Shown here: in pieces, positions 44,932 through 54,713 of the stretch
Numbering within the stretch: the stretch's first letter is position 1
How the letters are laid out: each line of letters opens with the position of its first letter
NCBI GenBank assembly: GCA_045534635.1
Contig: JAZSKB010000044.1
Location: forward strand, 246,042 to 310,041
DNA: 64,000 nucleotides
Source: UBA1205 sp045534635
GTDB taxonomy: Bacteria; Bacteroidota; Bacteroidia; Bacteroidales; WCHB1-69
Direction of reading: 5' to 3'
The notes under the pieces: model-generated
The model's database searches: none
What the model was told of the DNA's origin: nothing
The model's input: only the letters and a program-made list of their open reading frames with translations
Position numbers and translations under genes: made by a program

Positions 44932-45807
44932 TTATCTATTATTTTCTTTTATATAATTTGCAACATTTTCCATAAGCCAAAAAGGAGTAGATGTAGCTCC
45001 ACAAACACCAACACTTTTTACACCATTAAACCACTTAATATCAATACTATCTACAGATGAAATAAGATAAGAATGAGTATTCACTGTTTTACAAATTTCA
45101 AACAAGACCATACCATTAGAACTTTTTTCTCCCGCAACAAAAATGATTACATCGTGAGATTTTGCAAACTTTTTTAAACTTTCTTCTCTATTGGCAACCT
45201 GACGACAAATAGTATCAAACCAGACAAAATCTGGATTTGTATTTCCGCAAATTGCATAAGCATTTTCAATAGCACAAACTATTGATTTATAAATATTTAA
45301 ATTTTGTGTTGTTTGAGCATACAAACGCATTGGGATATGAAAATCTAAAGATTCAACTTCATCAATACTTGAAATAACAATTGCGGTATTGTCTGTTTGT
45401 CCGACAAGTCCAATTACTTCTGCATGTCCTTTTTTACCAAAAATAACAACTTGTCCATTTTTTTCTTGCATTTGTAAGTAACCTTTTTTTACATTTTGTT
45501 GCAAACGCAATACAACAGCACAAGTGGCATCAATAATAGTGTTGTTATTTTTTTTTATCAAATTATATGTTTGAGGTGGTTCACCATGAGCACGTATCAA
45601 AATAGGACTATTTTCAATATGTTCCAAATCATTGTGATTTATCACTTTCATTCCCATTTTTTTTAGCCTAAATACTTCTTCATTGTTGTGAACAATATCT
45701 CCCAAACAATAAATTTGAGTATATTTTTGCAATTCCATTTCAGCAGTATCAATGGCTTTTACTACTCCAAAACAGAAACCCGAATTTTTGTCAATACTAA
45801 CCAACAT
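44932..45807 (-). CDS. ispH: 4-hydroxy-3-methylbut-2-enyl diphosphate reductase
   Basis: Last enzyme of the non-mevalonate isoprenoid pathway, a 4Fe-4S protein making IPP and DMAPP. The conserved NSGFCFGVVKAI at the N terminus holds the first cluster cysteine; others lie in IDATCAVVLRLQ and SVGVCGATSTPFWLM. The catalytic Glu is expected in IRAHGEPP, which is present. 291 residues is normal. It begins 2 bases after the ftsY stop and is followed by pyrF, so all three are one operon. Confidence 0.95.
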   Translation of the reverse strand: MLVSIDKNSGFCFGVVKAIDTAEMELQKYTQIYCLGDIVHNNEEVFRLKKMGMKVINHNDLEHIENSPILIRAHGEPPQTYNLIKKNNNTIIDATCAVVLRLQQNVKKGYLQMQEKNGQVVIFGKKGHAEVIGLVGQTDNTAIVISSIDEVESLDFHIPMRLYAQTTQNLNIYKSIVCAIENAYAICGNTNPDFVWFDTICRQVANREESLKKFAKSHDVIIFVAGEKSSNGMVLFEICKTVNTHSYLISSVDSIDIKWFNGVKSVGVCGATSTPFWLMENVANYIKENNR

Positions 45808-45809
45808 AA

Positions 45810-46778
45810 TTATTTAATACCATCACCAAAAATAGTATTAATAAATTCCTCTCTATCAAACGATTCCAAATCTTCCATTTGTTCTCCTACACCTATATAT
45901 TTTACAGGAATTTGAAATTGGTCGTTTATACCAATAATAACTCCACCTTTAGCAGTGCCATCTAATTTGGTAACTGCTAACGCGGTAATATCAGTTGCGG
46001 CAGAAAATTGTTTTGTTTGTTCTATCGCATTTTGCCCTGTTGTAGCATCCAACACTAACAAAATTTCATGAGGAGCATCTGGAACAAGTTTTTTCATTAC
46101 ATTTTTAATTTTTGTCAACTCATTCATTAGTCCAATTCTATTGTGTAAACGCCCAGCAGTATCAACGATAAGCACATCAATATTTTTTGCAATAGCAGAA
46201 CTTAAACTATCGTAAGCAACCGCCGCAGGGTCTGCTCCCATGGATTGCATAACAATAGGGACATCAACTCTTTTTGACCATATATGCAATTGTTCAACAG
46301 CCGCTGCACGAAAAGTATCTGCAGCACCAAGCATAACATTGTATCCCCTATTCTTAAATTGATATGCTAATTTTCCAATTGTTGTGGTTTTTCCAACACC
46401 ATTGACACCAACAACCATAATAACATAGGGTTTCTTTTCTGTTGGCAAAACGAAGGCATCTACCATTGATTGTTCCGATTGTGGCAACATACCTAAAATT
46501 TCATCACGAAGAATCGTATTCAATTCTTTGGTTCCCAAATATTTATCTTTTGCAACTCGGGCATTGATACGTTCTATAATTTTGATTGTTGTATCTACAC
46601 CAACATCTGAACTGACCAATATTTCTTCCAATTGGTCTAATACATCATCATCTACAGTACTTTTGCCTGCAATAATTTTAGATAAACGTTGAAAAAAATC
46701 TTCTTTAGTTTTTTTTAAGCCCTTATCTAATTGTTCTTTTTTTTCTTTTTTACTTTTAAAAAAGGAGAATACACCCAT
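45810..46778 (-). CDS. ftsY: signal recognition particle receptor FtsY
   Basis: GTPase that docks SRP-ribosome complexes at the membrane. It has a charged N-terminal helix, a four-helix N domain and a G domain with GVNGVGKTTTIGKLAYQ, DTFRAAAVEQL, DTAGRLHN and TKLDGTAKGG. The frame is open to 46853 but that part overlaps the tRNA-Gly gene; the ATG at 46776-46778 (MGVFSFFKSKKEKKE) gives 322 residues and a normal N terminus. The start lies only 17 bases after the tRNA 3' end, so the mRNA is made by processing of a tRNA-mRNA transcript or by reading from a promoter before the tRNA. Confidence 0.96.
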   Translation of the reverse strand: MGVFSFFKSKKEKKEQLDKGLKKTKEDFFQRLSKIIAGKSTVDDDVLDQLEEILVSSDVGVDTTIKIIERINARVAKDKYLGTKELNTILRDEILGMLPQSEQSMVDAFVLPTEKKPYVIMVVGVNGVGKTTTIGKLAYQFKNRGYNVMLGAADTFRAAAVEQLHIWSKRVDVPIVMQSMGADPAAVAYDSLSSAIAKNIDVLIVDTAGRLHNRIGLMNELTKIKNVMKKLVPDAPHEILLVLDATTGQNAIEQTKQFSAATDITALAVTKLDGTAKGGVIIGINDQFQIPVKYIGVGEQMEDLESFDREEFINTIFGDGIK

Positions 46779-46795
46779 AATAATCAAGTATTTAG

Positions 46796-46868
46796 AGCGG
46801 AAAACGGGATTCGAACCCGCGACCCTCAGCTTGGGAAGCTGATGCTCTACCAACTGAGCTACTTCCGC
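46796..46868 (-). tRNA. tRNA-Gly (anticodon CCC)
   Basis: A 73-base tRNA. Acceptor GCGGAAG pairs with TTTCCGC (one G-U pair), D arm TAGCTCAGTTGGTAGAGCA, anticodon stem TCAGC/GCTGA with loop TTCCCAA and anticodon CCC (complement at 46833-46835), T arm CGGGTTCGAATCCCG. CCA is not encoded. It heads the ftsY-ispH-pyrF unit. Confidence 0.97.
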
Positions 46869-46888
46869 GTTTTATTTATCAACATTTG

Positions 46889-46896
46889 CAAAGGTA
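46889..46896 (-). promoter_or_regulatory. -7 promoter box for tRNA-Gly and the ftsY unit
   Basis: Reads TACCTTTG on the minus strand, 20 bases upstream of the mature tRNA 5' end. It is the only consensus box before tRNA, ftsY, ispH and pyrF. The nearest TTTG upstream is 25 bases away. Confidence 0.6.
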
Positions 46897-46951
46897 ACAC
46901 TTTTTTCTTATTTTTTAGTAACAAAAACAAGATTTTTACATTTTTTTGTTT

Positions 46952-46959
46952 TATCTTTG
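46952..46959 (+). promoter_or_regulatory. -7 promoter box for the GWxTD/glycan operon
   Basis: TATCTTTG matches TAnnTTTG, 21 bases before the ATG at 46981. It is divergent from the tRNA-Gly promoter, with 55 bases between the two boxes. Confidence 0.6.
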
Positions 46960-46980
46960 TAAAATTAAAAATATAATTGT

Positions 46981-48435
46981 ATGGGAAAATATACAAAAAC
47001 TATAATTTTATATGTAGGAATGATTATCAGCACATATATATTTACCATTAATATAGCATGTGGTCAATCAACACAAGAAGATATTAATCAAACACATACA
47101 TCATTGCAAGTCAATATGAATTGCATGCAATTTGAATACACCAACGATTCTGCATATATAGAATTGCAATTTTTGTTTTTAGGACATACGCTACAATATC
47201 AACAAATTCAAGACAATAAATATCGTGCTAATATACAAGTAAATACAACATTTATTTCTAAAGAAAGAAACGATACCAATACAATCACACACAACTACTT
47301 TTCAGCGACATACGATACACCGAAACTTATTGACAAAGAAAATTTTTATGACCTTTTACGCATACCTCTTTTAAAAGGAAAATACCAAATGGATTTGGAA
47401 ATTGTTGATAAAAATGCCAACAACAAACCAATATTGTACACAGATGTATTAGATTTAACATTTGACAACAATATAGTTTGCCTTTCCAGCATTCAACCAT
47501 TATCATATCTTTCTCGTGCAGAAAATCACAATAGATACATAAAAGAAGGTTGGGACTACACACCTTATTTTTCTACATATTATCCTGAAATCGTCAATTC
47601 TTTTACATTTTGGGTAGAAATATATCATAGTGATAAAATTAATAGTAAAAGTGATTCTTTTATTGTTTATAGTGCCATCGTTGCAGCTGAAAATCCACAA
47701 ACACCAGTATTTAAATTATCTAAACAAAAGATTTTCAACAAAAAATCACAAGTTTCTATGCAACAAATATACAATATAGATTCACTTCCTTCTGGGAACT
47801 ATTATCTTGTATTAGAAATACGCGACGAAAATGATACAATACACGCCTATAGTTCTTATTTTTTCCAAAGATATAACCCTATTTCCATCCCTTTTTCTTC
47901 TAATTTTGACACTATCCCATACGATACATTAAAACGATATTTTGATTATATCTCCGTATTAGCAAATCCAGCAGAAATAAAATTTATAGATAATTTCACT
48001 TCAGAACAACAAGAAGATGGGTTGTTATTCTTTTACAATTTTTGGAAAAATCGCAATCCAGCCGACCCACAAAAAGCATGGTACGACTTTCATCTAAAAG
48101 TAATGCAAGTCAATAACAATTACTCTACTCTATCTTACAAAGGATATAAAACCGACCGCGGACAATGTTATCTAAAATATGGACCACCCTCTGAAATAGA
48201 ATATCATAATTTTGATGGGAACACTTATCCTTACGAAATTTGGTACTATAATACAGTTCCCAATGGTCAAGTAAATGTTTATTTCGTTTTTTACAATTTA
48301 GACCGTACCACAAAAGATTATAGACTTTTACACTCTACCGTTTACGGAGAAGCTAAATACCCACAATGGGAAGAAGAAGTTAAATATGGTAAAACATTAA
48401 TGAATCAACCAAATAATAATACATTTGACCAATAA
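46981..48435 (+). CDS. exported GWxTD domain protein
   Basis: A 484-residue exported protein with a signal peptide (MGKYTKT...NIACGQS; the Cys might be lipidated but the lipobox is poor). The C-terminal region holds the GWxTD-type signature GYKTDRGQ followed by YLKYGPPSEIE near residue 395, and PYEIWYYNT. GWxTD proteins are found in Bacteroidota and related phyla; their function is not established. It is the first gene of the operon, 5 bases before a phosphoglycosyl transferase gene, which suggests a role in envelope glycan or polysaccharide handling. That link is an inference from position only. Confidence 0.82.
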   Translation: MGKYTKTIILYVGMIISTYIFTINIACGQSTQEDINQTHTSLQVNMNCMQFEYTNDSAYIELQFLFLGHTLQYQQIQDNKYRANIQVNTTFISKERNDTNTITHNYFSATYDTPKLIDKENFYDLLRIPLLKGKYQMDLEIVDKNANNKPILYTDVLDLTFDNNIVCLSSIQPLSYLSRAENHNRYIKEGWDYTPYFSTYYPEIVNSFTFWVEIYHSDKINSKSDSFIVYSAIVAAENPQTPVFKLSKQKIFNKKSQVSMQQIYNIDSLPSGNYYLVLEIRDENDTIHAYSSYFFQRYNPISIPFSSNFDTIPYDTLKRYFDYISVLANPAEIKFIDNFTSEQQEDGLLFFYNFWKNRNPADPQKAWYDFHLKVMQVNNNYSTLSYKGYKTDRGQCYLKYGPPSEIEYHNFDGNTYPYEIWYYNTVPNGQVNVYFVFYNLDRTTKDYRLLHSTVYGEAKYPQWEEEVKYGKTLMNQPNNNTFDQ

Positions 48436-48440
48436 TAATA

Positions 48441-49067
48441 ATGTACAGAAAAGTTGGAAAACGAATTTGTGATATAATGATAACTTCTATTGCTATCATT
48501 TTAATATTTCCGATAGGACTTATTATCGCTTTACTGATAAAGATAGAATCTAAAGGAAATATTCTATATATTCAACATAGAGTTGGAAAAAACAACAAAG
48601 ATTTTAAAATCCTAAAATTTAGGACTATGACTACTAATGCCGACAAACAAGGCTTGCTAACTATTGGAGAAAAAGATAATAGAGTTACTAAAATTGGTTA
48701 CTATTTACGCAAATTCAAATTGGATGAATTGCCTCAACTAATCAATATATTAATAGGAGAAATGAGTATTGTTGGACCTCGTCCAGAAGTTCGTTATTAT
48801 GTCAACTATTATAACGAAACACAAATGAAAGTATTATCTGTTTTACCGGGTTTAACCGATTTAGCCTCTATTGCCTATATTGATGAAAATAGAATTTTAG
48901 CACAATCGGAAAATCCACAAGAAACTTATATCAAAAAAATTATGCCTCATAAATTATCATTAAACGCAAAATATATTGAAAATATATCTTTAAAAAATGA
49001 TTTGAGTATAATTTGGCAAACATTAAGAAAAATAATAAATAATTCTGATGAACAAAATACTAAGTAG
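48441..49067 (+). CDS. short phosphoglycosyl transferase (PglC-like sugar transferase)
   Basis: Moves a sugar phosphate from a UDP-sugar to undecaprenyl phosphate, starting glycan assembly on the cytoplasmic face of the membrane. 208 residues, with a single N-terminal membrane helix (about 12-35) and the catalytic blocks LKFRTMTTNAD, KLDELPQLINIL and MSIVGPRPEV. The small size and lack of an N-terminal multi-helix domain point to the monotopic PglC-type class rather than WbaP/WcaJ. The last 20 bases overlap the epimerase gene. The sugar it uses is not evident; the epimerase next door suggests an N-acetylhexosamine. Confidence 0.9.
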   Translation: MYRKVGKRICDIMITSIAIILIFPIGLIIALLIKIESKGNILYIQHRVGKNNKDFKILKFRTMTTNADKQGLLTIGEKDNRVTKIGYYLRKFKLDELPQLINILIGEMSIVGPRPEVRYYVNYYNETQMKVLSVLPGLTDLASIAYIDENRILAQSENPQETYIKKIMPHKLSLNAKYIENISLKNDLSIIWQTLRKIINNSDEQNTK

Positions 49068-50031
49068 GAAAAAGATTGTAATTACTGGAGGAGCAGGTTT
49101 TATTGGCTCTAATTTATGCGATTATTTTACAAAAAATGATAATGAAGTATATTGTTTTGATAATCTTTCCACAGGAAAACAATCTAATATTTCCCATTTA
49201 GTAAAGAAAAACAATTTTCACTTTGTGTTAGGAGACATTCGCAATGCTGACCAATGTCGTGAAATATGCGAAGGAGCAGATATTGTTTTTCATCAAGCAG
49301 CGTTAGGAAGTATTCCTCGCTCTATAAATGACCCAATTACTACCAACGAAGTAAATATTACAGGACAACTCAATATGCTCATTGCAGCAAGAGATGCAAA
49401 AGTAAAACGATTTATATTTGCTTGTAGTTCATCAACTTATGGAGATTCAATAACATTACCAAAAATAGAAGAACAGATTGGACAACCTCTTTCACCTTAC
49501 GCTCTCACCAAATATGTCAATGAAATATATGCTAAACTATTTCACGATATTTATGGTTTAGAATATATAGGATTAAGATATTTTAATGTATTCGGATATA
49601 GACAAGATACAGAAAGCACCTATGCTGCTGTTATTCCTATATTTGTCAAAAAATTACTTAATTTAGAATCACCTACTATTTATGGTAATGGAGAATATTC
49701 TCGAGATTTCACCTTTATTGATAATGTTGTAAATATCAACAATTTGGCAGCAACTACCGAAAATCCACAAGCTCTAAACACAATTTATAATGTTGCATGC
49801 AATGAATCTACATCATTGAATCAATTGGCAAATTATCTCAAAGAAATTCTTAGTAAATACAATCCAGCAATCGCAGATATAGATTTTCTTTATGGAGAAA
49901 ATCGCAAAGGAGATATTCCACATTCGTTAGCCTCTATAGAAAAAGCCAAACGATTGTTGGGATATATTCCACAATTTAAGGTAAAAGAAGGCTTGGAAAA
50001 AGCATGTAAATGGTATATCAATAATTTATAA
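49048..50031 (+). CDS. NAD-dependent UDP-sugar 4-epimerase (UDP-GlcNAc epimerase type)
   Basis: Short-chain dehydrogenase fold with GGAGFIGSN (14-22). Catalytic Ser-Tyr-Lys lie in CSSSTYGDS and YALTKYVNE. The stretch [12 protein letters not shown] is typical of WbpP/TviC-like UDP-N-acetylglucosamine 4-epimerases rather than GalE. 327 residues. The start overlaps the phosphoglycosyl transferase by 20 bases, and gmd follows 11 bases after the stop. It probably makes a UDP-GalNAc-type donor for the initiating transferase; substrate preference is inferred from similarity only. Confidence 0.88.
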   Translation: MNKILSRKKIVITGGAGFIGSNLCDYFTKNDNEVYCFDNLSTGKQSNISHLVKKNNFHFVLGDIRNADQCREICEGADIVFHQAALGSIPRSINDPITTNEVNITGQLNMLIAARDAKVKRFIFACSSSTYGDSITLPKIEEQIGQPLSPYALTKYVNEIYAKLFHDIYGLEYIGLRYFNVFGYRQDTESTYAAVIPIFVKKLLNLESPTIYGNGEYSRDFTFIDNVVNINNLAATTENPQALNTIYNVACNESTSLNQLANYLKEILSKYNPAIADIDFLYGENRKGDIPHSLASIEKAKRLLGYIPQFKVKEGLEKACKWYINNL

Positions 50032-50042
50032 ATAAACAATAT

Positions 50043-51116
50043 ATGGCAAAAAAAGTTGCACTAATCACAGGTATTACAGGACAAGATGGTTCTTTTTTGG
50101 CCGAATTTCTTTTAGAAAAAGGCTATGAAGTACATGGAACACTACGTCGTAGTTCAAGTTTTAACACAGGTAGAATAGAACATTTATATTTTGAAGAATG
50201 GGTTAGCGATATGAAACAAAATCGCAATATTAATTTACATTACTCTGATATGACAGACTCTTCATCATTGATTCGGATTATTCAATCGATACAACCTGAT
50301 GAAGTGTACAATTTAGCAGCACAATCGCATGTCAAAGTATCTTTTGAAGTACCTGAATACACAGCAGATACCGATGCTATTGGTACTTTACGCATTTTGG
50401 AAGCAATTCGTATGTTAGGATTGGAACAAAAAACGCGTATTTATCAAGCCTCTACTTCAGAATTATTTGGTAAAGTTCAAGAAGTTCCACAATCTGAAAC
50501 GACACCATTTTACCCACGTTCTCCATACGCAGTAGCAAAGATGTATGGTTTTTGGATTACCAAAAACTATCGAGAAGCGTACAATATGTTTGCAACTAAC
50601 GGCATTTTATTCAATCATGAAAGCGAACGTAGAGGAGAAACATTCGTAACAAGAAAAATCACTCTTGCCGCGGCTCGAATTGCTCACGGATTACAAAAAA
50701 AACTTTATCTTGGAAACCTTTCCGCTCAAAGAGATTGGGGATATGCTCGTGATTATGTAGAATGTATGTGGCTAATTTTACAACAAGAAAAACCTGACGA
50801 TTTCGTTATCGCAACAGGAGTAATGCATTCTGTAAGAGAATTTTGTACAAAAGCATTTGCAAATTGTGGTATTCAACTCATTTGGGAAGGAGAAGGTATC
50901 AACGAAAAAGGTATCAATGCAGCAAATGGTGATATATTGGTTGAAGTTGACCCCAATTATTTCCGTCCTACCGAAGTTGAACAATTATTAGGAAACCCAC
51001 AAAAGGCCCAACAACAACTTGGCTGGAATCCGTCCAAAACATCTTTTGATGAATTGATTCGCATTATGACAGATTACGATATGAAATACGTATTGACAGA
51101 AACAAAAAAAATCTAA
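50043..51116 (+). CDS. gmd: GDP-mannose 4,6-dehydratase
   Basis: First step from GDP-mannose to GDP-L-fucose. The N-terminal [17 protein letters not shown], the [14 protein letters not shown] NADP phosphate loop, and the [10 protein letters not shown] and [18 protein letters not shown] blocks are diagnostic. 357 residues is normal. It lies between the epimerase and fcl (1 base apart from the latter), forming the fucose branch of the operon. The product can also feed rhamnose or perosamine paths, but the adjacent fcl argues for fucose. Confidence 0.96.
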   Translation: MAKKVALITGITGQDGSFLAEFLLEKGYEVHGTLRRSSSFNTGRIEHLYFEEWVSDMKQNRNINLHYSDMTDSSSLIRIIQSIQPDEVYNLAAQSHVKVSFEVPEYTADTDAIGTLRILEAIRMLGLEQKTRIYQASTSELFGKVQEVPQSETTPFYPRSPYAVAKMYGFWITKNYREAYNMFATNGILFNHESERRGETFVTRKITLAAARIAHGLQKKLYLGNLSAQRDWGYARDYVECMWLILQQEKPDDFVIATGVMHSVREFCTKAFANCGIQLIWEGEGINEKGINAANGDILVEVDPNYFRPTEVEQLLGNPQKAQQQLGWNPSKTSFDELIRIMTDYDMKYVLTETKKI

Positions 51117-51117
51117 T

Positions 51118-52056
51118 ATGCAAAAGAACTCAAAAATATATGTTGCAGGACACAATGGATTAGTCGGCTCTGCTATTGTTCGTTGTTTACAAAACAATGG
51201 TTATCAAAACATTATCTATCGTTCTTCTAAAGAATTAGATTTGCGAGTACAAAATGCTGTAATAGATTTTTTCGAGAAAGAAAAACCAGAATATGTATTT
51301 CTTGCAGCAGCAAAAGTCGGTGGTATTATGGCCAATAATACCTATCCAGCTGAATTTATTTACGACAATTTAATGATAACAACCAACATCATTCATTCTG
51401 CCTATTTACACAAAGTCAAAAAGTTACTATTTTTAGGTAGTTCCTGTATTTATCCGCGGATGTCGCCACAACCTATCAAAGAAGAATACCTTTTGAGCGA
51501 TTATTTAGAAACCACCAATGAAGCATACGCTATTGCCAAAATTGCAGGCATAGAAATGTGTAAATTTTATCGCCGTCAATATGGTTGTGATTTTATTTCT
51601 GCCATGCCAACAAATCTTTATGGCATCAACGATAACTTTGATTTACAAACCTCACATGTTTTACCTGCTCTAATTCGTAAATTCCATGAAGCAAAAATAA
51701 ATAATTATCCCAATGTGATATTATGGGGAAGTGGCAAACCATTACGTGAATTTATGTTTGTCAACGATTTAGCAGATGCTCTGCTGCATTTAATGCTTCA
51801 TTATAGCGATGAAATTCATGTCAATGTTGGCACTGGTGAAGATTTATCTATCGCCGAATTAGCACAAATTATCAAAGATGTTGTTGGTTATCAAGGAGAA
51901 ATAACATACGATAGCAGCAAACCAGATGGAACACCTCGCAAACTTTTAGATGTTTCCCGTCTAAAAAGTACTGGTTATCAACATACAACAGATTTAAAAA
52001 ATGGGATTTCACAAGTATATAATTGGTATTTAGAACATTACAATAATTTTTTATAA
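51118..52056 (+). CDS. fcl: GDP-L-fucose synthase
   Basis: Epimerises and reduces the Gmd product to GDP-L-fucose using [17 protein letters not shown] starts the Rossmann fold; the catalytic Ser and Tyr-Lys lie in LGSSCIYPR and [22 protein letters not shown] and [13 protein letters not shown] are typical. 312 residues. It ends the operon: the next gene has its own promoter box at 52149. No glycosyltransferase or flippase gene follows, so fucose use must be encoded elsewhere. Confidence 0.96.
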   Translation: MQKNSKIYVAGHNGLVGSAIVRCLQNNGYQNIIYRSSKELDLRVQNAVIDFFEKEKPEYVFLAAAKVGGIMANNTYPAEFIYDNLMITTNIIHSAYLHKVKKLLFLGSSCIYPRMSPQPIKEEYLLSDYLETTNEAYAIAKIAGIEMCKFYRRQYGCDFISAMPTNLYGINDNFDLQTSHVLPALIRKFHEAKINNYPNVILWGSGKPLREFMFVNDLADALLHLMLHYSDEIHVNVGTGEDLSIAELAQIIKDVVGYQGEITYDSSKPDGTPRKLLDVSRLKSTGYQHTTDLKNGISQVYNWYLEHYNNFL

Positions 52057-52148
52057 ATCTATATCATAAAAATATACGCCTACATTATTATATAATAATT
52101 CGCAAACAAAAACAAACGATAAAATACAAAGATTAATAAATAAAATGT

Positions 52149-52156
52149 TATCTTTG
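52149..52156 (+). promoter_or_regulatory. -7 promoter box for the KpsF/GutQ gene
   Basis: TATCTTTG matches TAnnTTTG. It lies inside the longest open frame, only 4 bases after the first ATG at 52145, and 24 bases before the ATG at 52181, which is therefore the likely start. Confidence 0.6.
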
Positions 52157-52180
52157 CAAGATAGTAAAGTTGGATTTACG

Positions 52181-53146
52181 ATGACAAAAGAAGAAATAAA
52201 AAAAATTGCAATTCAATGCATTCAAGATGAATCAGAAGCGGTTGTAAGACTCAAAGATTTTATCAATGACGATTTTGTTGCTTGTTGTGAAGCCATTTAT
52301 AATAACAACAACGGTCGTGTAATACTTTGTGGTATTGGGAAAAGTGCAAATATTGCACAAAAAATAGTTGCCACATTCAATTCAACAGGTACTCCTGCCC
52401 TATTTATGCACGCTGCCGATGCTATTCATGGCGATTTGGGAATGGTTCAAAAACATGATATAGTTATCTGTTTATCCAAAAGTGGCAATACACCAGAAAC
52501 CAACTTACTGATTCCAATGATAAAAATGAGAGGCAATAAAATTGTTGCAATTGTTGGAAATACAGATTCTTATCTTGCCAAACAAGCAGACTTTGTCCTC
52601 AATTGTACAGTAAACAAAGAAGCATGTCCCAATAATTTGGCACCAACTGCAAGTTCTACAGCTCAAATGGTTATCGGAGATGCTATCGCTGTTTGCTTAA
52701 TTAATATGCGAGGGTTTACGCCAAAAGATTTTGCAAAAGTTCACCCTGGTGGTGCTTTAGGTAAACAATTGTATATGACTGTTGCAGATATATACAAAAA
52801 CAATGAAGTTCCAGTAGTCAATAGTCAGACTCCTCTCACCAAAATTATTTATGAAATTTCATCTAAACGATTGGGAATGACTGCTGTAATTGATAACAAT
52901 CAAATTGTTGGAATCATCACCGATGGCGATTTACGAAGAATGCTCGAAAACAATCATGACACACAAAATATTGTAGCAAAAGACATTATGAGTCCTTCTC
53001 CTAAAACAATAGAATATAATCAATTGGCAGTTAGAGCATTAGAACTTATGAAAAAATATAACATCACAAGTATTTTGGTAACTGAAAATGGAAAATATGT
53101 TGGTGTTATTCATCTACATGATTTATTAAAAGAAGGAATTATTTAA
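52181..53146 (+). CDS. KpsF/GutQ-type arabinose-5-phosphate isomerase
   Basis: Interconverts ribulose 5-phosphate and arabinose 5-phosphate, the first step to Kdo for lipopolysaccharide or capsule. A SIS domain (about 30-165) has GIGKSANIAQKI, HGDLGMVQ, LSKSGNTPET and the HPGGALGK motif; two CBS domains follow to the end (KRLGMTAVIDN, IITDGDLRRM and ITSILVTENGKY). The ATG at 52181 (MTKEEIKK) was chosen over one at 52145 because the latter precedes the promoter box; this gives 321 residues, a usual length. Its promoter separates it from the fucose operon, though both serve surface glycans. Confidence 0.92.
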   Translation: MTKEEIKKIAIQCIQDESEAVVRLKDFINDDFVACCEAIYNNNNGRVILCGIGKSANIAQKIVATFNSTGTPALFMHAADAIHGDLGMVQKHDIVICLSKSGNTPETNLLIPMIKMRGNKIVAIVGNTDSYLAKQADFVLNCTVNKEACPNNLAPTASSTAQMVIGDAIAVCLINMRGFTPKDFAKVHPGGALGKQLYMTVADIYKNNEVPVVNSQTPLTKIIYEISSKRLGMTAVIDNNQIVGIITDGDLRRMLENNHDTQNIVAKDIMSPSPKTIEYNQLAVRALELMKKYNITSILVTENGKYVGVIHLHDLLKEGII

Positions 53147-53208
53147 AATAATCTAAGCAACAAAAAAAGAAAAAATATCGTCTTATAAATAATAGTAAAA
53201 ATGATATA

Positions 53209-54693
53209 ATGAAAAAGCAAATATTTTTATTAATAGTCTCCACATTTTTAATGTTAAATGTTTCAATTGGACAGAAAAAACTTTACAATGAAACAAACGG
53301 ATATAAAATCAAATTTATTCTTGAAGGTTTAAATGATTCTTTACTTTATGTTGCTAATTACTATGCAGACAAAACATATATATTTGATTCTATAAGAGTT
53401 TCTAAAAAAGAACCTTATACATATATATTAGAAGGAGATACAGCAATTCCTCGTGGCGTATATGTGTTAGCAGGACAAAACAAAAACAAATACCTTGATT
53501 TTATTGTTGACTCTTCTGTATTTTTTACTGCTCACGTCAAAAATATAAATCCAGAAAAACCCGATTTTATCAATAATATTACATACACCAATAGTCCTGA
53601 AAATAAACAAGCAAATGATTTTTTCAAAAAAGCAAGTTATTTTCAATATCAAATTTTTGTAACTAACAAAGAACTTAAAGAAGCCGAAGGGGCAAAGAAA
53701 GTTGATAACAAACTTGTAAAGAAAAAAAAGGAAAGTATTAAACTTCTTAATGATTCTTTATCCGATTTTATGAATCAATTTGTAAAAGAACATGGCAAAG
53801 AAAATCTTTTTGGAAAAATACAATTATTTGCCCAAGACGTAGAAGTCCCGGAACCACCCAAAGATAATCGTGGAAATTTATTAGATTCTAACTTTGAATA
53901 TTACTATTTTATCAATCATTATTGGGACAATTGCGATTTCAATGATATGGCAATGAGTTACACTCCTGTATTTCAACCTCGATTAGAAATGTATTACAAC
54001 AAAGTTATACCTCCTGTTGCCGATTCGTTAATTAAATACACAGATATTTTGTTACAAAAAATGTTAGATGCTAACAACTTAGACATGTTCAAATATAGTG
54101 TATGGTACGTTGCTAATAAATATGAACGCAGTCAATATATAGGACATGATGCAGTTTTTGTTCATGTAGTACTAAATTATTATGCAAAAGGACTTTGTCC
54201 ATGGACAGAAGAAGCGGTTTTAGAAAAAATGATTAACCACGCAGAACAACTTGATAATGTTCTTCTTGGAAAGAAAGCACCTGAACTATGGATGTTTGAT
54301 ACCAACGATAATTTTGTATGCAACTATTCTTTCAACAAAGATTACACAATAATGTGGTTTTGGGATACAGATTGTGGTCATTGTAAAACCGCTACCCCTA
54401 AATTGATAGAATTTTACAATGAATATAAAGATAGTTTAAATTTTGAAATTTACGCTATCTGTATGGGTTCAGATGTTGGCAAATGGAAAAAAGCCATTGT
54501 AGAAAAAAATCTACCTTGGGTAAACGTTGGTGGCAACAAAGCCAATATTGATTTTAGAAAAGTATATGGTATTAGTACCACTCCTTATATTTTTGTTTTA
54601 GACAGAAATAAACGTATTATTTGTAAAAAAATCTCTGTGGACGATTTAAAAGATTTTATTATCAATCACAGAGCAGGTAAACGAATTCAATAA
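53209..54693 (+). CDS. exported thioredoxin-fold protein (TlpA/ResA-like, DUF4369/DUF5106-type)
   Basis: A 494-residue exported protein. After a signal peptide (about 1-21) comes a DUF4369-like beta region, then a helical linker containing a lysine-rich run near 155-180 and a DUF5106-like part, then a C-terminal thioredoxin domain (about 355-490). The active-site pair is C389-C392 (CGHC) in FWDTDCGHCKTATP; the cis-proline is in STTPYIFVLD. It is likely to work in periplasmic thiol exchange. Such proteins are plentiful in Bacteroidota and their partners are unknown. asnS follows 20 bases later without a visible promoter. Confidence 0.88.
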   Translation: MKKQIFLLIVSTFLMLNVSIGQKKLYNETNGYKIKFILEGLNDSLLYVANYYADKTYIFDSIRVSKKEPYTYILEGDTAIPRGVYVLAGQNKNKYLDFIVDSSVFFTAHVKNINPEKPDFINNITYTNSPENKQANDFFKKASYFQYQIFVTNKELKEAEGAKKVDNKLVKKKKESIKLLNDSLSDFMNQFVKEHGKENLFGKIQLFAQDVEVPEPPKDNRGNLLDSNFEYYYFINHYWDNCDFNDMAMSYTPVFQPRLEMYYNKVIPPVADSLIKYTDILLQKMLDANNLDMFKYSVWYVANKYERSQYIGHDAVFVHVVLNYYAKGLCPWTEEAVLEKMINHAEQLDNVLLGKKAPELWMFDTNDNFVCNYSFNKDYTIMWFWDTDCGHCKTATPKLIEFYNEYKDSLNFEIYAICMGSDVGKWKKAIVEKNLPWVNVGGNKANIDFRKVYGISTTPYIFVLDRNKRIICKKISVDDLKDFIINHRAGKRIQ

Positions 54694-54713
54694 ATTAACT
54701 ATATAAATTAGAA

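Noticed and set aside
45810..46853. Longer FtsY start
   Set aside because: The first 25 codons lie in or next to the tRNA-Gly sequence; the ATG at 46778 gives the normal N terminus.
52084..52099. ATTATTATATAATAAT palindrome as an operator
   Set aside because: Such AT-only palindromes are expected by chance in this composition, and nothing else marks the site.
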